Position numbers and translations under genes: made by a program. The notes beneath the pieces are model-generated. The model ran no database searches. It saw only the letters and a program-made list of their open reading frames with translations, and was not told the origin of the DNA. From Sycon ciliatum (Eukaryota; Porifera; Calcarea; Leucosolenida; Sycettidae), in the NCBI RefSeq assembly GCF_964019385.1, contig NC_088644.1:39520349-39584348 (forward strand): 64,000 nucleotides of DNA, written 5' to 3'. Shown piece after piece: positions 1 through 32,567 of this stretch (its first letter is position 1; each line of letters opens with the position of its first letter).

Positions 1-537
1 TCGAATGCGACTTAAAGAATGTTCGAATGTGACCAACCGAACGAATGTTCGAATTTTCGAATATTCGTTTCACCACTAGCACTGAATACCCACTGAAAGA
101 GGCTCGGAACCTGGGTAATGTAATCACCACTAGATTCAATGCTCAGAAGACTACAGGTTCTGACATGCTGATCACGGCGGTGACTGTACTTCACAAATAA
201 GTACAGTACTGGCCAGAGTAAATCAACCTCATAAAATTAAATAGTGCCGCATGCGGGAGCTGCAGGAGACGAGGGCGCTACGAACACAGTGCACTCGCAC
301 ACGGCATGTAGTTCATTGATCTATACCACTGCGGCACCGCAATCTAGTATAGTGAGGCCAAGCTAAAACATGGCTAAGACAGATAGACAGTAGGTAACGA
401 TACTGAGCCAAATACTTATCATAATAGAGCTGCAGTTCCATGGTGGACCTGAACATCCAGAAGTGCTGCAGTCCGACTGACATCTATACTGATGTCTAAA
501 CTGGCTCTGTACATACTGGAGTGGTTGACTGCAATCA
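1..537. other. Left flank, downstream of the rootletin gene
   Basis: No gene recognised. The first 70 bases repeat TTCGAA/TCGAATATTCG-like words. Positions 100-165 contain, in reverse, a dispersed-repeat word (GTAGTCTTCTGAGCATTGAA) found again at 1497-1557 and, diverged, in the foldback at 2618-3503. Confidence 0.4.
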
Positions 538-692
<155 letters not shown>

Positions 693-825
693 ACTGCAGT
701 TCACTACCATACCATACTAGCTTCACTGCAAGTTGGCAGGAGCGCCACCAGCTCAAACCAAATCGGCACACCGTTGCCAACCAAGACAACCACAGCCTCG
801 CTCGAGGCTTCCTTCCTGAAGGTGA

Positions 826-22338
<21,513 letters not shown>

Positions 22339-22901
22339 CTTGGTTTAGAAGTAGCGAACTCGCGTATCGAATGGCCATGTATGTAGGAATCAACAAGAAC
22401 GAGAGCTCAGCAACAAAAGACGTAGATCTACCATTCATTCACGATTGCCACGAAATGATAGCAATTATTAAATTTTGATTTTTGATCTGAGCATTTTTCT
22501 CAAAAACTTGAAAAGGGTGCACAATGGATATGATGTCTCCTTGGTAACACTAACAGTCTAGTCTGTGCAGCCTGCAGACCATGGCAGACGACTGCATGCA
22601 GTGCAGGTGTGAGAAGACGAGCAGTGCCAGTACAGTACTAGTCAGTAGCCAGGTTTGGTTCTTGCCAATCTTGGTGCCGATCTACACTGCGTGCCAGGTT
22701 CAGCATGCAGGACGTCGTTGATCATTGTCAATGATCGCGCGTCGGGCTTTCAGGAAATGCACTGGTACAAATTAAATCGCTGCTCCCTTCATGAGGCCGC
22801 TAAGATCAAGACTCGGCCGGACACACTGGTAAAGCACTCGGCGGTTAGCACAACATCACTGAATCAGGGAAGAAAATCACCGGCAGCAAAAGACTATAAG
22901 T
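22339..22901. promoter_or_regulatory. Divergent intergenic region between rootletin and the first thioesterase
   Basis: These 563 bp separate the rootletin start (minus) and the first thioesterase start (plus), so any promoters here would be arranged head to head. No TATA box in a convincing position. Position and orientation are the only evidence. Confidence 0.35.
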
Positions 22902-23810
22902 ATGCGGCCCAGGAGGAGACCTGTCACCCGTCCGAAGCAGCGCACCGCTCAGGCCAAAAAGTCGCAGCAAACCGGCGATGACGGCGACGGCGTGGTGAAT
23001 TTGGACGATCCAGAAGCTGTGGCAGCGGCCTATGAAGAATATAGAAAGGCGCTCATCTCGCAGCAATTGTATCCAGGCGGTGCGCCTATCGTGGTGGAGG
23101 CAACACGCAGGAAACATTCGGCCACGCTGATCTTCCTGCACGGCATCTTCAACGCCGTCGAGGAATGGAAGAGGCTGCTGACGGTCACCCGCGCTCGGCC
23201 TGGGCATATACGCATTGTGATTCTGCAGGCCCCGAAGATCACAGCGCGCTGGTACATGGGCCCCAAGGATCCATCTTGGTTCAAAGTAAAGGACTACGGG
23301 AAGGGAAAGACCCCTGTGGAGGACGAGGCAAGCCTGAAGGAGGCCGCTACACTGATGCACGGCGTGATCGGAGAAGAGTCAGCACGGGTACCACTCAGCC
23401 GTATTGTCCTTGCAGGCTTTGGCCAGGGCGCGGCCCTTGCCCTGTATGCAGGACTATCCTATACAAACACACTGGCCGGTATCCTAGCTCTCAGTGGCTG
23501 GCTGCCGTTTGCAGACAAAATCGGCAGTTGGTGTTCGGCCGAGAGCCACGGAACGCCTATTCTGCAGTGCCACGGAGGCAAGGATGATGTCATCCCGCCG
23601 GACAAAGGTAAGCTATCCTACGATGCTCTAATCGCCAATTGTCCCGGCTCAGCTAATCACCTGGAACTCAGGATATACCCCGACGTGGGCCACCACCTGT
23701 CACTCTTTGAGTTGCACGACATCCGCCAGTGGCTAGAGAAGCGTATCCCGGTGGCCCTTCCTCACACCCGTACCAGAAAGGCTACGCATACGCGCGCTTC
23801 GCGCCCGTGA
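22902..23810 (+). CDS. Acyl-protein thioesterase-like protein, probably catalytically inactive
   Basis: A 302-aa alpha/beta-hydrolase of the LYPLA/APT family, with a basic N-terminal extension of about 65 residues. Family landmarks: HSATLIFLHGIF (about 72-83), a WYMG...PSWF block, the elbow AGFGQGAALALYAGL, GWLPF, ILQCHGGKDDVIPP with Asp228/229, and the DVGHHLS histidines 264/265. The elbow should read G-F-S-Q-G; the nucleophile codon at 23421-23423 is GGC (Gly174), and the oxyanion-side LGDTGHGW motif is also replaced. Known family role: depalmitoylation of cysteine S-acyl proteins in the cytosol. With Gly at the nucleophile position, hydrolysis is not expected, so I infer a pseudoenzyme. 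The frame is intact and intronless, arguing against simple decay. The last 20 residues are unconserved. Confidence 0.85.
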   Translation: MRPRRRPVTRPKQRTAQAKKSQQTGDDGDGVVNLDDPEAVAAAYEEYRKALISQQLYPGGAPIVVEATRRKHSATLIFLHGIFNAVEEWKRLLTVTRARPGHIRIVILQAPKITARWYMGPKDPSWFKVKDYGKGKTPVEDEASLKEAATLMHGVIGEESARVPLSRIVLAGFGQGAALALYAGLSYTNTLAGILALSGWLPFADKIGSWCSAESHGTPILQCHGGKDDVIPPDKGKLSYDALIANCPGSANHLELRIYPDVGHHLSLFELHDIRQWLEKRIPVALPHTRTRKATHTRASRP

Positions 23811-24856
23811 GCGGTTTCAACATGCGGCGATCATGTGACGAGGTTATCTGGGAGCATTTTTCTGCCCATCCGGACATGCCGCATGACTCAGTAGATTCGG
23901 CTGGTAACGCAGCGAGGTGTAGTGTTTGTCATTGACAAGCAGATAGTCGATGATTCAGTGTGCCCTCAGTGACCTGAACAGAGGCATTCGGTAACTCTTT
24001 CGAAAGCCGCTTACTTGTGGAGCTGTCGTAGTTAGTGGGTTGGCTGTTACTAGCCTTCATTGTACTGTCCAACGGGTCACGGTTCAGGGTGTTCAGGGTG
24101 CCACGGTTCAGGGCCGAGTACGAAAACATGTCTAGACCCGTTTTGGCGCCGTGGCTCTCCCAAGTCATCACCATGACATTATAGTTATCGTTCTGCGCTC
24201 ATACCCGGGTACCAGGACTTTGCATGCCTATTATAAATGTTAGCCTACGGTGCCGCAGGCCAGCCGGAACCGGTCCGCTTGGTCAGGTTAATACCCGCCT
24301 AACTTTGTGGCCACCAACGCATGCTTACTGCTGAGGAGGGCCTACGTCCCCGCCATATTACACACAACGTATGAAAGACTATGGTAAGACCGGACCAATT
24401 GAAAACTGCTTCCGGCGGTCCTGATCGGCAAGGGACGGGATCAGCCTCGGCATCCCGCGTGATATCAGTCATTGGTCACTACTGGCACTACTGTTGCAAC
24501 TAGAGTTGTTCGCTGCCGCCGCGTTTCACTGAGCTTACCGTGACAGGCAGTTGGCCCCTGTTTTGGTGGAATTTCTGAGAAACGGCAGCATTTCATCAGC
24601 TGGTCATCCTTAATGGAACTTCACACCGTCAAGTCACTCCGCAGTACAGTTCTGTTGAACTCGGCAGGAACTGGTAGAGCTTTGAAAGTTTTACTCAGTC
24701 ACCGTGTGCCTCCGAGGTGGTTCAGTGTTGTCACGTGGAGCCCACTAATTTTCGTCAGGAAGTCACATGATTCAAACGAATGGAACATCATTCTGGCAAC
24801 AACTGAACTGTGCAAAGTGGGGCTGGTATGAACCGTGAGACCGTATCATCATATGC
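23811..24856. other. No feature recognised between the thioesterase genes, part 1
   Basis: About 1 kb of non-repetitive DNA with no ORF showing family features and no tRNA or inverted repeat that I can see. The first part is probably 3' untranslated sequence of the upstream gene. Confidence 0.4.
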
Positions 24857-25096
24857 AGGGAGTCGTCAAACACCTACCGTAATGTCGCGTATAAAAGTAG
24901 GTGCTTACGGTCGTATAAGCCGATATCCGTGCTAGGCTTCTATTCAAGTCAGGCTTCTATTCAAACCATGTCTCTCTATGTACAAGTATGTCAACACTAA
25001 ACCAGGCTTATGTGCTGACAGTGTATCTTGAAAATCAGGCTTCTATACAAGACAGGCTTCTATACAAGACACTACAGTATTTGACGACTCCCTGCT
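24857..25096. mobile_element. Palindromic-ended element, GGGAGTCGTCAAA family, long copy
   Basis: About 240 bp, starting AGGGAGTCGTCAAACAC and ending with the complement TTTGACGACTCCCT. The interior has 'caggcttctat(t/a)caag' repeats. Short relatives made only of the two ends occur at 31570-31592, 59079-59106, 59457-59510, 61526-61562 and perhaps 62990-63028. Confidence 0.75.
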
Positions 25097-25370
25097 CGAA
25101 TACATGTACATGTATGCGAATATCAAGAGTAGGCATGTTGCGATGGATAGCGCTAACGCCGAGACCCTAGGTCGGCGTTGCTAGTCCCGCCTCACCGGCA
25201 CAGGCTCCCTGAGAGCCCCTACTAGTACATTGTCTGTCTTCCTCCTTTGTTGTCTCGATCACTATTGTCTTTTGTCTTCTTCTTCTCCTCTCTTTGTTAT
25301 GGTCTATCAGCAGGAGGTGCATTCTGTAAATTAAAAAAAATAATGTAGTCCTTCAAGGGGGTTATCATGT

Positions 25371-25706
25371 TACCGTGAAAGTCCGTAAATAAGTACCTGC
25401 CCGAAAGAAATACCCCCTTCATTCTTTTGGCTCTGTCTGTTGAAGTCAAGTCAAGCCCGATAAACATACTGCCCGAAATAAGTACCGGTACGGTGCGCAC
25501 ATGCAGCACGTAGCATGTACATCTACATGAAAATGACCTCTCCACTACACACAAGTCAGGTCCGAAAGTTAGTTCGCGCCCGAAAGTCAGTACCCGCCCG
25601 AAAGTCAGTACCCGCCCGAAAGTCAGTACCCGCCCGAAAGTTAGTACGGGTGTGGTCACTAAATTCGAAAGTAAATACGTACTTATTTACGGACTTTTAC
25701 GGTATT
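25371..25706. mobile_element. TIR element with internal CCCGAAAGTCAGTAC array
   Basis: Begins TACCGTGAAAGTCCGTAAATAAGTAC and ends GTACTTATTTACGGACTTTTACGGTA. Inside, 25560-25650 has five units of CCGAAAGTyAGTACCCGC (about 18 bp). No ORF beyond the repeat translation. Confidence 0.85.
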
Positions 25707-26623
25707 ATGACTGGCCCCAGAGTACGCTGGCTCCATCCCTTATCTCCTAAGCTACCACCCCCGTGCGCCTGCCCAGTGTTGACTCCGAGACCCACGGTCG
25801 CCGGGATGAGCTGCCCAGGCCTCACCACCACTGCTGTTTCTGTGCTGCCTTCTCGATACATACGTATGTACACTGTATATCATGTGCACATTCACATGTC
25901 TGAAGGTTTGTGGTTTTTCAATTAAAAAAACCCGAAACAAAACAAAAAACATAACTTCATAAGACTAGTACATGTAATAGTTACCCCACTGATCTTGCTG
26001 ATTGGATGATTCGTTTTGTAGACCACAAATGGCACTAGCCACTATTACATTATACACACAGTACTGTGAACGTGATGACTGATGTCCTGGCACGCTAGCA
26101 GGCCAGGCCTGGGCGTGGGACAACTCACTGCCTGAACCTGCTACCGGTAGCTGCTGGGATAAAAAGAAAAGAAAAAGGGGAATCTGGCACGGTAGGTACT
26201 TGTATTTGTAGGCAGTAGATCTACCGGTACGCGGTAGTCATGGCCCTTGCCTGAGCTGATGACGTAGATAGACTGGCATTGGGTGTCATCATTGTTTTTC
26301 AAAAAATTAATGTACGAGTCTCGTATGCACTGGATCGTTTTTCACCAGCCAGCAGCTGCATTTGACTTGTTGCTTTTATTTTGCTTGAAAAGCAGAAGTC
26401 AGAGATTGCAGTGACCGAGCGACAAATTGTAGTGCTTGTGACAAGAGGTAGCCATCGCGATCGGTTACTATACTTGTAGCGGAAGAAAAACATAAATCTA
26501 ACCTAAGTTATAGTAGATCTATCCAGGACGCTGCCGATTCTCATCAGTTCTGCACAGTCACGTCACTCAGGAAAATAATTGTTTCATTCCACGAGGACTT
26601 CTGTCCTATTTTTCGACGATCTT
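25707..26623. other. No feature recognised, upstream of the second thioesterase
   Basis: Unique-looking DNA, presumably including the promoter and 5' leader of the downstream thioesterase gene. No clear core promoter element seen. Confidence 0.35.
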
Positions 26624-26818
26624 ATGCTAAGACAAGTACTGCCACGGCCCGGCAAGTCCTACGGATTGGGACGGACTGCTGCTGTCCGCTGGTTTGTTTG
26701 TGGCAGTATCTGGTGGAGCTGCTCGCACACGTCAGCGCAGAGTCAAACTGCAGCAAGTTCAAGCTGCCCCACTCGCTCCAGACACACTAGTAGCAGTAGT
26801 GCAAACACGCACAGCAGA

Positions 26819-27478
26819 ATGCCCAGTAAACCAGTAATCGTGGAGCCGAAAGGCAAGCACTCGGCCACGCTGATCTTCTTGCATGGCCTAGGCGACACTG
26901 GCCATGGCTGGAGTGAAAGCTTCAGAACTATTCAACCAGACTATCTTCGCATTGTGTGCCCCAATGCCCCTACTCAATCGGTCACGCTGAACATGGGAAT
27001 GAGTATGCCATCTTGGTTTGATATCTTCGGTCTCGGTGCCAATGCCAAACAGGACGAGGAGGGTATCAAGAAGGCAGCAGGCGATCTGAAGGCGTTAATT
27101 GAAGAGGAGGAGAAGCGCGTACCAGCCGAGCGTATTGTCATCGGTGGCTTCTCTCAAGGCGGTGCCGTTGCCCTACTGGCAGGCCTAAGCTCTGCAAAGA
27201 AACTAGCCGGTATTGCCGCCTTCAGCACCTGGCTGCCGATTCATGAGAAGGTTGAGCCGCTGGCCACCGACGCTGGCCGTTCTATCCCGATCCTTCAGTG
27301 CCACGGCGGCATTGATCCCATGGTATCCATCACAGTGGGCCAGATGACTGCGCAGGGCCTGTCAGCCATGTGCAAGACGCACGAGCTGAAAGTGTACCCG
27401 AACATGCAGCATAGCTCATCGCTGGAAGAGCTGCAGGACCTGAGAGGATGGCTTGGTAAACGTGTGCCCCCTATGTAG
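26819..27478 (+). CDS. LYPLA: Acyl-protein thioesterase (LYPLA1/2-like)
   Basis: 219 aa, the usual length for APT1/APT2. Predicted reaction: removal of palmitate from cysteine S-acylated proteins (and lysophospholipids) by a Ser-Asp-His hydrolase. Visible motifs: HSATLIFLHGLGDTGHGW near the N-terminus, MPSWFDIFGL, GGFSQGGAVALLAGL with nucleophile Ser112, HGGIDPMV with Asp166, and NMQHSSS with His198. The start at 26819 (context AGA ATG) gives the canonical N-terminus (MPSKPVIVEP). The frame stays open upstream to an ATG at 26624, which would add 65 residues rich in Arg, Ser and Trp, compatible with a mitochondrial presequence; an alternative start is possible. No introns, unlike the neighbouring genes. 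Tandem with the Ser-less paralogue 3 kb upstream, implying a local duplication. Confidence 0.93.
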   Translation: MPSKPVIVEPKGKHSATLIFLHGLGDTGHGWSESFRTIQPDYLRIVCPNAPTQSVTLNMGMSMPSWFDIFGLGANAKQDEEGIKKAAGDLKALIEEEEKRVPAERIVIGGFSQGGAVALLAGLSSAKKLAGIAAFSTWLPIHEKVEPLATDAGRSIPILQCHGGIDPMVSITVGQMTAQGLSAMCKTHELKVYPNMQHSSSLEELQDLRGWLGKRVPPM

Positions 27479-28202
27479 GCTGGAAGAGACTGTGTGCACT
27501 TTCAGAACTACGTCCAATATGAAACACTTCTGGGTTGTTGCTTTTTTTTAATATCTTCATGCCCAAAGTCCATAACTATTGTATGGTACACCAAGCAGGT
27601 ATCCGGCATTTACAAATTCAAGACAATATGCGATCTTCATCAGTTTTTCATAGCACTACAAGATTTTTACCGTTTTAACTTGTGATTCTATTATTAGCAC
27701 CCTGATGGTATTTCGGGTGATATCGAATGCTGTCATCCGTTATATCCGGCTCGAAATGCTGAAGCAAGTTTGGTCATTTCAAGACTGAAATTATTCAGCA
27801 CAGAGGCCCATTGTTGGGCTTTTAGCTCTATGATTATTTAGCTCATCAGGTGGCGCCCATGGCAGGCATCTGTTATTGAGTTGTGAAATGAGCATGGTAC
27901 GGCACCACTGTCCAGCTGCATGAGTTGTTTGTATCTTCTACACAAGTCACTCCTTAGTAATGAATACTTGGTACTAGTATATCATGGCCGGTCTATTGTA
28001 CTGTCGGCTGCCGAAGAACCGAGGGGTCAGCCTCATCGCCTAGGCTGTTCTTATAATATTTACATGTACAGCAGCCTATGCACAGTTCAATACATCGGTA
28101 TGCTGGTGAAATCGTAGCCCATGACGTGTGCATTTGCTGCTCCGAGCATTTGCCAGTAGAGCAGTGTACAGCATACAGCAGGGAGTACTCTCTGACATAC
28201 AG
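27479..28202. other. 3' region of the thioesterase gene
   Basis: No gene recognised. A minus-strand CTGATGA followed by a GCT...AGC stem at about 27850-27800 looks hammerhead-like, but lacks the GAAA core and paired stem I. Confidence 0.35.
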
Positions 28203-28431
28203 TACTGTAAAAGCCATATATATAACGAAGTGCTAACTCTAACGACTTAACGAGCAGAAATCTGTCGTTATTATAAAAATAGAAATCGTTATACAGAAAT
28301 CTATACATTTACTGTCCTATTGAGCGTTGAGAATAGGTGAGAGTCGTTACCTCTGGTACACGTAAACCAGTCGATTTTGGGAAATTGTTATATATGCGCC
28401 TCGTTAGAATAATGGCTTTTACAGTATCTGC
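28203..28431. mobile_element. TIR element (TACTGTAAAAGCCAT ends)
   Basis: Begins TACTGTAAAAGCCATATATATAACGA; the other end carries 'tatatatgcgcctcgttagaataatggcttttacagta', an imperfect complement. The interior 'cgacttaacgagcagaaatc' resembles 4563-5086, suggesting one family. Confidence 0.75.
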
Positions 28432-29415
28432 CCAACTCCAAGTACAAGCGAAGCGAACGGTAACCGAAAGGATTCCCGTCCTGCACTCTGCCATGCACCT
28501 CTGCATTATGCATTTTATTCACACTTTTTTTTACGAACCCCTGCCCAACGGAGGGGGGAGTACAAGCAAGACCGGACGTCTACTCTACTGCATGCCCAGA
28601 GTCGCTGGTTCCTGCCCCATGCGGAGTGAGAGCTGACTTGACAGCTAAACCACATGAAGGTGAAAACGCATGCTCAATCGCCTCCACAACTGCTAAACTT
28701 CTCCGCTGCACAGTATTGCACTGCTAACTGTTCATCATATCAAAGTAACTGCACGTCGTACAAGTACATGTAGAAGAAATTAGATCAACCGTGGTATATT
28801 GAACACGCTTAAAAAATAAATAAACTGTGCACAGCCTAGATACTAAACAATGTCGTTTCAGATAAGTATACGGCCAGCGCGTGATTGGGTGACAGCAACA
28901 CTGAAACGGCTCAATATCTTCCATCGTCAACCTAGACCATGCGGATTTTTCACGGCACAATTCAAAATGAAAATGCTCGGCAAACACGACAAGAAAGACA
29001 TCAAGACAGGAACACAATCAGAGTCGTTGGAACAAAAAAAGCCTTGCCCAGCAAGGAGTCGGTTCTAGTTCATAAAAAAATCTCATATCTCGTGAAGGAT
29101 TAGAAGAATGCCCTGAGAGCAGCATCAAATCAAGAATGCTGCCAGCAGCACACTGCACCAGAACTGGCGTAAGTGTAAGAACAGAGAGCATGCCACAGCT
29201 ATGGTCCGCAGCTACTGCTACCTACTGGTACGCTACGTTACGGAAACGTGGTCAAAGAGGTCGTCGCCAATATTCCATGGAGAAAACTTCCGTGACGCCG
29301 GCTAAGAACTGTTCATGGTTGCGTCAGATGACTTACGTATTCAGTCGCGAACAGGGACTAAAACATGGAGATGGGTTTCGAAAACACTCAGAATGAATGG
29401 TGTCAGCGAGGTGCA
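28432..29415. other. No feature recognised downstream of TMEM192
   Basis: About 1 kb between the 28.2-28.4 kb element and the TMEM192 stop codon. No ORF with family features and no obvious inverted repeat. Confidence 0.35.
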
Positions 29416-31016
29416 TTACCGTGGGTTGGCAGTCGTCGATGAAGCTATCCGACGCGCTAGATTGGCGTTGTGCTGCTGCAAATATCGGATCATGTCGGCC
29501 TGCTTCTCGAGCACTTCGTCCAGGTAGTCGCCTTCCCGCAGGCCAATGTCACCCTCGGTGCCGCCGTCCACCCAGGGCGTTGAGTACGGCAAGGATAGGT
29601 CCTCTTCCACGTCCGGCGCGGGCCGTGAATAATTGAACTTGAACACTCTGACCAGGTAATAGACCTGACATGGCAGTGCTATGAGCATTTCCGACGAGAC
29701 CAAGATCTGTAAAGCAGAGCGACGACATAGAGCACACCACCACCAACACATGCACGCACGTAAAACCAGTTAGTACATGTACGCAGAGACAGTCAGCTCA
29801 CTGAGAACTACGGTTACGATTCATTGCAGGCAATATCCGCCCTTTAGTAGTGCATATTGGATAGCCAGGACCTGTGCGAGCCTTCATGGCCTGGAAGTAG
29901 AATGTAGGAAATGAAATGTGATAATTCGAACATCGAACTGGGCATGTCCGGTTAATCAGGAGTCCCATAGAATCCAGTTCCATTATCAGGATTCCACCTG
30001 TAGTTGACAATCATGTGCTTAGGTCTAAATTAGCCGTAGCCATGGCCTTGTCGCCCAAGTCCTGGGTCCTACACAATCTCAATGAACTGATCTCATATCT
30101 TTTATCATGTTCCATTCCAGCTGAATGCGGAATGCTTTCTACAATCTGAAATAATGACACTTTGAGCAACGCAAACGTGTGGCGGTCTATATCTGCACTG
30201 TTGTTATCGGAACACAGCAAAATCGCTTGCCCCGAATATCGGAGTCTTTTGGCTCATGACAAAAAAGATCAGCCCTGGCCGAAAGTTACCATGACCCCGA
30301 GTACCCGAACATGCCAACGTCTTGGCGGTCTTGCTGATCCCAATACATGCTCACGCAGGATCATCGGCGGAAGCACTCGAACAACAACGTTGCAAGATGA
30401 ACTACAGTGTGCTAGTGCACGTCATTATCATGACGATGACCCCCCTCCCCCCCCCCCCCCCCGTACTAGTATTCACAACACGGCTCCTACTAACCAAAAG
30501 CACTTCCATCCACTTCATCCCGGAGAAGGAGCAGTCGGTCGTGGTGCAGTTCTTGAACTGGGTCAGCACAAGCAGCACGGCATTTCCAGCAGACAGAACG
30601 ACAAAAGGCATGCGCCGTAGCAGCCGATTGCGCCGATAGAAATCCAAGTAGCCACGCCGCCGCACTTGCTGGTGAAATATTTGAACAACTCGATCGCTGG
30701 CGGCAACGACTAGCCATAGAACGGCGTGCATTACAACATAGAAGGGGAATGGTAACTGGTCTGCTAGAGTAGTGGATTTGGGCCACGTCGGGCTTTCCAT
30801 AGGAATAGCTACTGCCACAATCAACGCAGCCAAGTAGCCTGTGATGAGCAGTGTCTCCACAAGGGCAACCCAAAAACTCTTCAACGGCTTGAATGTGGAC
30901 GTGCTCGACGTGAGCAAGCTGTGATCAGCAGCAACACTCTCTGCGTCGGTCTGGCTCTCATCACCGAGGAAAAATCCCCCTTGAAAGTTGCGATCGTTTG
31001 CATTCAGACTGACCAT
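29416..31016 (-). CDS. TMEM192: Transmembrane protein 192 (lysosomal)
   Basis: Two coding exons, 31016-30495 (174 codons) and 29706-29416, both junctions in phase 0 (donor TTG|GTTAGT, acceptor TTACAG|ATC). The product is 270 aa (human 271). TMEM192 is a homodimeric four-helix protein of late endosome/lysosome membranes. Visible: an acidic, Ser-rich cytosolic N-terminus with a SLL motif (possible lysosomal sorting), a first helix around ALVETLLITGYLAALIVAVA, a second around FPFYVVMHAVLWLVVAA, the conserved RRRGYLDFYRRNRLLRR stretch, a third around FVVLSAGNAVLLVL, a fourth at the exon junction, then VFKFNYSRPAPDVEED and a C-terminal helix EVLEKQADMIRYLQQHN matching the family tail. Start context is ACCATGG. 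Its promoter region faces away from the thioesterases. Confidence 0.92.
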
Positions 31017-31570
31017 GGTTGTCGAATAAAGAAAGTGCAGGCTAAGTCTTGACCAGAGGTTTCGTCTTTGCTATGTACACGGCATCCAAAAGTTGCCAGA
31101 ATATGCCACTTATGCCTGCTCCATTATCCCTAGAGGTTCTCTGCCATTACTAGTCTAGTCGAGCGTGGGTGAGACTTGGCCTTGATAGATAAAGGTCGAC
31201 AAGCACCGTCCAGCGAATTCAAAAACAATCCAATCCAAATTCACTCTCTGATATTGACACGGGTGGTAGTCCAGGGCCACGGTAAGTGTCACAGCAATCG
31301 TAGAGCTAGATCTACTGAAGCTGTAGTAATTTCTCGTGAGGAACAAATGTGAGGTACTGGGTGGGCGAGGATAGCCTATCAAAAGAAATTTCAACACTTC
31401 AAATCAAAGAATGGAAGAGATGAAGGACGATTACGCGTATCCGTAGCAAGACTGACAATCATAAAATTAAAACCGTAGGCGTAGAATGCATGACAGATAC
31501 GAAAAAGCCGTTGCACTGATTTTACCGTACTAGTACATAAAATTCGTGATCAGGGATCTAGGGAGTCGTA
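31017..31570. promoter_or_regulatory. Upstream region of TMEM192
   Basis: About 550 bp 5' of the TMEM192 start. No strong core-promoter motif identified. Assigned by position only. Confidence 0.3.
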
Positions 31571-31592
31571 TTTATACGACTCCTGTGTCAGA
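31570..31592. repeat. Short GGGAGTCGT palindrome
   Basis: GGGAGTCGTATTTATACGACTCC is a near-perfect hairpin matching the ends of the 24857-25096 element. A minimal member of that family. Confidence 0.6.
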
Positions 31593-31654
31593 CTCAGTGT
31601 ACCGGTACTCGTCTTGGCGACTCCCCGAGCAGGCGAGCACACCGCGCGGTACCG

Positions 31655-32475
31655 GTACACCATCAACATGACTGATGATTGTATCAATTTCAAATAAATT
31701 TGCTTTCACTCACTCATTACCATGATTACTGCACGTTTCCAATTCCATGCAGCACAGCACTTTTCCCTAAAAAGGAGCATTTACTTACTTCATCTATGTC
31801 ATGCTCAGTGTAGTGTGCCTACGTCTAAGTGGTATTATAAAAACATGTACTCCTTTTTAGGGAAAGTGCAGGTCAACATAATAATTTCTTCAAGCAATTG
31901 CAGGTGTTGGAAGCTGTGTATATTCGTACTCGTGACCCTGTGCTATGTAAACAGAAAGAAAACGTTGTATCACTCACACTCTTCAAGTAATACACACGCA
32001 CCATTACATTCATTCACACAGTATCACATTCATCTGCCACTACCTTCCTCACATACACTATATTCACACATTGCAAAGGTGCAAACTTCGCTTTTTGTAC
32101 TTGTTAGCTGCTGTATTTCTACCTGAAACCATATTAGCTACATGTATATAAGTGTGTGTTTTAGTTATTACATTTTTATGTGACGGCGTTCCACTGATGA
32201 CAGTCACAAGAAAACGTTATGGAACTTGACTTTCTTCATTTTTGCTGTTGTTATGAGTGCACAATTTATCTTATTTATTGCCATTTTACGACTATTGTCT
32301 CCTCGTCGATTGTTTAAACATAATAATTATGTATAATAAAATTTAATGTGCAAGTAGTAGCCTCACTGCTCAGGCCAGGATTTATTGCAATTACAGACCA
32401 GTTATAAACCAGTTATATAGCAGCATTGCCAGCAATAAATCCTTCGGCTCAACATTAATTTTATTATTATGTACA
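31655..32475. mobile_element. Hammerhead-associated dispersed element, copy 1
   Basis: Shares blocks with 45305-45930: 'caaataaatttgct', an inverted pair TTTTCCCTAAAAAGGAG / CTCCTTTTTAGGGAAA, 'ggatttattgcaattac' and 'caataaatccttcggctc'. Its middle (about 32180-32330) is homologous to the unit around 50320-50220, including the hammerhead region and 'attgtctcc-cgtcgatt'. No intact ORF. A retrozyme or Penelope-like remnant is my inference. Confidence 0.6.
32188..32225 (+). ncRNA. Hammerhead ribozyme motif, stem II degenerate
   Basis: A perfect 6-bp stem I (GTTCCA 32188-32193 with TGGAAC 32220-32225) encloses CTGATGA (32194-32200), GAAA (32210-32213) and a tiny stem III AA-CG-TT, leaving A219 as the residue 5' of the cleavage site. 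Stem II (32201-32209) retains only one pair, so activity is doubtful. It looks like a decayed relative of the copy at 50326-50366. Confidence 0.5.
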
Positions 32476-32520
32476 TATTGAAAACAGTCAGAACAGAACA
32501 ACAAGGACAATCAAGGCTTG

Positions 32521-32567
32521 TTTGCTGCGACTTCAAGTTTCAGGCTCTCGCAATCATCAGGTAACAA
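32521..32567 (-). ncRNA. Hammerhead-like motif
   Basis: Minus strand: CTGATGA (32560-32554), GAAA (32541-32538), stem III ACT-TGA-AGT, then C at 32529 as the expected H17. Stem I pairs TTGTTAC (32567-32561) with GCAGCAA (32528-32522), six of seven positions including one wobble. Stem II has only a 2-bp GC/GC helix with a GAGA loop and mismatched base. Plausible but weakened. Located 3' of MAEL on the same strand. Confidence 0.45.

Noticed and set aside
27800-27855. Hammerhead motif on the minus strand
   Set aside because: CTGATGA is present but GAAA is replaced by UAAA and stem I does not pair.
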